From NCBI GenBank assembly GCA_022769545.1, contig JALEJS010000034.1, positions 62,001 through 126,000 on the forward strand: a stretch of 64,000 nucleotides of DNA. Direction: 5' to 3'. The stretch's first letter is position 1. Each line of letters begins with the position of its first letter. The notes below the pieces were generated by a model. It did not search any database. It worked only from the letters and a program-made list of their open reading frames with translations, and was not told the DNA's origin. The DNA comes from Blautia sp. (GTDB lineage Bacteria > Bacillota > Clostridia > Lachnospirales > Lachnospiraceae). Positions 61,796 through 64,000 of the stretch are shown piece by piece. Position numbers and translations under genes: made by a program.

Positions 61796-61807
61796 AGCTG
61801 TTTTTCA

Positions 61808-62662
61808 TCAGCCTTTGATACCGGAGGATGCGATACCTTCCACATAGTATTTCTGCATGAAGATGAACATAATGATCATCGGAATTGCGGAAATAACCAG
61901 CGCTGCCATGATTGCGCTGTAATGTACCGGCTGTGTGCCGAAGAAGGACTGCACTGCCAGCTGGATGGTTCGTTTGTTTTCACCGGTCATTACCAGGAAC
62001 GGCCACATAAAGTCATTCCAGTGTGCCACGAAATCCAGAATGAATACGGTTGCATATACCGTCTTGGAAATCGGTACCACGATTTTGAAGAATGTACCTG
62101 CCGGGCTGCACCCGTCAATCGCTGCAGCTTCGATCAGATCATCCGGAATATCACAGAAGAACTGACGGAACATATAAATGGAAAAGCATTTTGCCACAAA
62201 GGGAATTACCAGGGCCATCAGTGTATTTACCCAGCCTAACTGAGACATCTCAATGTACAGCGGCAGCATGATTGCTTCCATTGGAAGAACCATCAGTGCC
62301 ACTACCAGGTTGAGGATCGCACCTTTTCCCCTGAAGTCAAATTTTGCCAGAGCGTAACCGCACATGGAGTTTACCAGCAGATCCAGAATCAGGATCAGTG
62401 CAATATACAGCAGCGTATTCTTAAATACCTGCGGCAGATTCATACGGGTAAACACTTCGGCATAGTTTGCCAGAGAAGCATGCGCCGGAATAAATGTCTT
62501 AAGAGAATTCATGTTGGCAAAGATCTCTGCCTCCGGCTTGAGTGAGGCGGAAATCATCCAGATCAGAGGGGAAACAAAGATAATACCGATTACAATATTT
62601 CCAAAATAAAACATGAATTTCGAAAATCCTGCAGAAAATTTCATTGATGATTTAGTCTTCAT
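61808..62662 (-). CDS. Sucrose/fructan CUT1 ABC permease (MalG type)
   Basis: 284 residues, six helices. The EAA loop is EAAAIDGCSPAGTFFKIVVPI near residue 185. C-terminal KYYVEGIASSGIKG is the MalG-like ending. It follows its partner permease by 12 bases. The 24 helix residues after the N-terminus (YFGNIVIGIIFVSPLIWMIS) include the usual first membrane span. Substrate, sucrose or fructo-oligosaccharide, is inferred from the GH32 gene downstream. Confidence 0.9.
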   Translation of the reverse strand: MKTKSSMKFSAGFSKFMFYFGNIVIGIIFVSPLIWMISASLKPEAEIFANMNSLKTFIPAHASLANYAEVFTRMNLPQVFKNTLLYIALILILDLLVNSMCGYALAKFDFRGKGAILNLVVALMVLPMEAIMLPLYIEMSQLGWVNTLMALVIPFVAKCFSIYMFRQFFCDIPDDLIEAAAIDGCSPAGTFFKIVVPISKTVYATVFILDFVAHWNDFMWPFLVMTGENKRTIQLAVQSFFGTQPVHYSAIMAALVISAIPMIIMFIFMQKYYVEGIASSGIKG

Positions 62663-62674
62663 TTCGCACCTCCT

Positions 62675-63574
62675 TTATTCTTTCGCCGTTGTAACCTTTT
62701 TCATGGCCAGGGACATAATCACTACGATCACGAAGAATACCGTCGCAATGGAGCAGGCATATCCGAAGTTACCCTTCTGGAAGCCCTGCGTATAAATATA
62801 ATAAACCAGTGTTTTGGTCGCATTCTTTGGTCCGCCCTGTGTCATGATGTAAGGCTGCGTGAACAGTTTCATAGCCTGGATCATGGTAATCATGATGACA
62901 TATTTGATGGTTCCTTTCAGACCCGGGAGAGTGATATAACGGAACTGTTTCAGTTTGGTTGCACCATCCACAGACGCCGCCTCATACTGTTCCCTCGGGA
63001 TCCCCTGCAGACCAGCCAGGAAGATCATCATCTGATAACCGGCGCCCTGCCATGCCGACATGAAGATGATTGCATTCATGGCAGTGTGTTCATTGGTCAG
63101 GAAATTGATGGGTTCCATTCCCAGCGTTACCAGCAGGGAGTTGATCAGACCGGTATTCGGGTTTGCATTGTAAAGTACAGACCACAGAACAGCGATTACT
63201 ACCATAGATGTCAGCTGCGGGCTGAAATACATGGTTCTGAAAACTGCCACGCCACGGAACTTTTTGGAAACCAGAAGCGCCAGTCCCAGAGCCAGTGCAC
63301 ACTGTACCGGTACAACGATCACAGTAAAGTATACCGTGTTCTTCAGAGCAACCCAGAAGTTTTTATCCTGAAACAGCTTTACATAGTTGTCAAGTGCAAT
63401 AAAGCTGATCTTGTCCGGTCTCATGATCTGGTATTTAAATGCGGAAAAATAGGCTGTATATATCATCGGTACAACCAGGAAAGCAATCAGAAGAATCACT
63501 GCCGGCGCCACAAAGAAATATGCGGTTACCCGTTCATTTCTTTTCCGGCCACTTAAATTGCCTGTTTTTGCCAT
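62675..63574 (-). CDS. Sucrose/fructan CUT1 ABC permease (MalF type)
   Basis: 299 residues from MAKTGNLSGRKRNERVTAY. Six helices with VAPAVILLIAFLVVPMIYTAYFSAF and the EAA loop EAASVDGATKLKQFRYITLPGL; TQGGPKNATKTL is a family signature. AGGG and AAAGG lie before the ATG; a longer frame to 63673 has no site. It follows the binding protein with a 13-bp hairpin in between. Confidence 0.92.
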   Translation of the reverse strand: MAKTGNLSGRKRNERVTAYFFVAPAVILLIAFLVVPMIYTAYFSAFKYQIMRPDKISFIALDNYVKLFQDKNFWVALKNTVYFTVIVVPVQCALALGLALLVSKKFRGVAVFRTMYFSPQLTSMVVIAVLWSVLYNANPNTGLINSLLVTLGMEPINFLTNEHTAMNAIIFMSAWQGAGYQMMIFLAGLQGIPREQYEAASVDGATKLKQFRYITLPGLKGTIKYVIMITMIQAMKLFTQPYIMTQGGPKNATKTLVYYIYTQGFQKGNFGYACSIATVFFVIVVIMSLAMKKVTTAKE

Positions 63575-63630
63575 AAACCTTTCCCTCTTTTCTATTATCC
63601 GATTTTCTTGTTCATCCTTACCGAAGAAAA

Positions 63631-63685
63631 AGCTGCCGCCGGACAGCCATCCGGGCGATACCCCAGCGCACATCCGGCAGCAGCT
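63631..63685 (-). terminator. Hairpin between binding protein and permease genes
   Basis: AGCTGCCGCCGGA (63631-63643) and TCCGGCAGCAGCT (63673-63685) pair at 12 of 13 positions; the minus strand continues TTTTTCTTC. A fair terminator that would let only part of the transcripts reach the permeases. Confidence 0.7.
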
Positions 63686-63723
63686 CCTTACTTACATCAA
63701 AACAGTGAAAGATAAATCAGTTC

Positions 63724-64000
63724 TTATTCAGCGTAGTATGTTTCATAATCTTCTGTGAACAGATCTGCAACGTTTGTCAGCTCATCCTGGATATAATCTG
63801 CATCAACTTCGCCGTTTGTTGCTGCGTCAGAGAAGATGTTGGTCATAGCCTCTGCGTAGTTTGCGGAGAATGTCGCGTAGGATGGTGTTCTTGGACGCGG
63901 AACTGCTGTGTTGTTCAGCTGTTCTACAAACAGAGCACGCGGTCCGTCTGCATATTCTGCCATTGCTTCTGTCTCATAAGCAGTGTTGCGTGTAGCAGGT
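63724..64000 (-). CDS. Sugar-binding protein, C-terminal fragment (cut by window edge)
   Basis: The last 92 or so codons; the reading frame stays open to the right edge. The visible part includes TRNTAYETEAMAEYADGPRA, VPRPRTPSYATFSANYAEAM, and ends DLFTEDYETYYAE. Such a tail, with an R-P-R-T-P turn and a final helix, is typical of family-1 solute-binding proteins. Its place before two MalF/MalG-type permeases supports this. Lipobox and ligand site are outside the window. Confidence 0.8.
   Translation of the reverse strand, partial: PATRNTAYETEAMAEYADGPRALFVEQLNNTAVPRPRTPSYATFSANYAEAMTNIFSDAATNGEVDADYIQDELTNVADLFTEDYETYYAE

Overview
The window looks like chromosomal DNA of a spore-forming, Gram-positive gut anaerobe of the Lachnospiraceae type (Clostridia; a Blautia, Ruminococcus or Dorea-like relative). 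The evidence is a GerA-type germinant receptor locus, SpmA and SpmB, a SPOCS-LysM protein, YesM-type kinase/CUT1 sugar transporter pairs, DUF4317 and DUF1934 proteins and strong AGGAG ribosome sites. Base composition is moderate throughout except for a clearly AT-rich patch at about 56.1-58.3 kb. About 50 genes were assigned. There are no rRNA or tRNA genes, no CRISPR array and no complete insertion sequence.

Layout. 0-5 kb: a CUT1 sugar ABC transporter (binding protein, two permeases) followed by its YesM-type kinase and a response regulator cut by the window edge. 5.4-10 kb: an unusual four-gene envelope operon (zinc-ribbon glycan-binding membrane protein, M15 peptidase, YczE-like protein, large polytopic protein). 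10-13.7 kb: metNIQ methionine importer and a LysR regulator. 13.9-15.9 kb: DUF4317 protein and HAD phosphatase on the plus strand. 16-23.9 kb: a minus-strand run of a 79-residue protein, His-rich CobW GTPase, CobW-DUF1980 fusion, pth, mfd and a PrsA-like lipoprotein. 24-31 kb: glgB, and divergently a BMP-type nucleoside ABC transporter. 31-40 kb: YibE/F plus alkaline phosphatase, then three polysaccharide deacetylase-family proteins and a trigger-factor-like lipoprotein. 40-50 kb: two small conserved genes, a gerA locus with a fused B-C subunit, gntR-ispE, SPOCS-LysM, a PrcB-like lipoprotein, plsC and spmB. 50-58.3 kb: an 8-kb block lying between spmB and spmA with an amylosucrase-like GH13 enzyme, LacI regulator, a divergent EI/HPr pair, a HAD phosphatase, a RhuM-family protein and a tyrosine-recombinase-like protein that has lost its catalytic residues. 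59-64 kb: a sucrose/fructan locus (GH32 enzyme, LacI, two permeases, binding protein cut by the window edge).

How the parts fit. Much of the window is carbohydrate capture and storage (two CUT1 importers, GH32, amylosucrase-like GH13, GlgB, PTS carriers) and cell-envelope or spore biology. Three importers have a hairpin just after the binding-protein gene, which would let that subunit be made in excess over the membrane parts. Several regulators have a dyad that could be their operator close to their own promoters (LacI at 53.1 kb, GntR at 46.6 kb, LysR at 13.75 kb). A 15-bp dyad recurs, 14 of 15 bases identical, upstream of metN and upstream of the gerA locus.

The best candidates for something undescribed are the AT-rich RhuM/inactive-recombinase pair inserted between spmA and spmB, the gerB-gerC fusion, the HPr lacking the regulatory serine paired with a C-terminally short EI, the CobW-DUF1980/His-rich CobW operon and the four-gene envelope operon. 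All functional statements come from reading the sequence and remembered family features; no database search was run.
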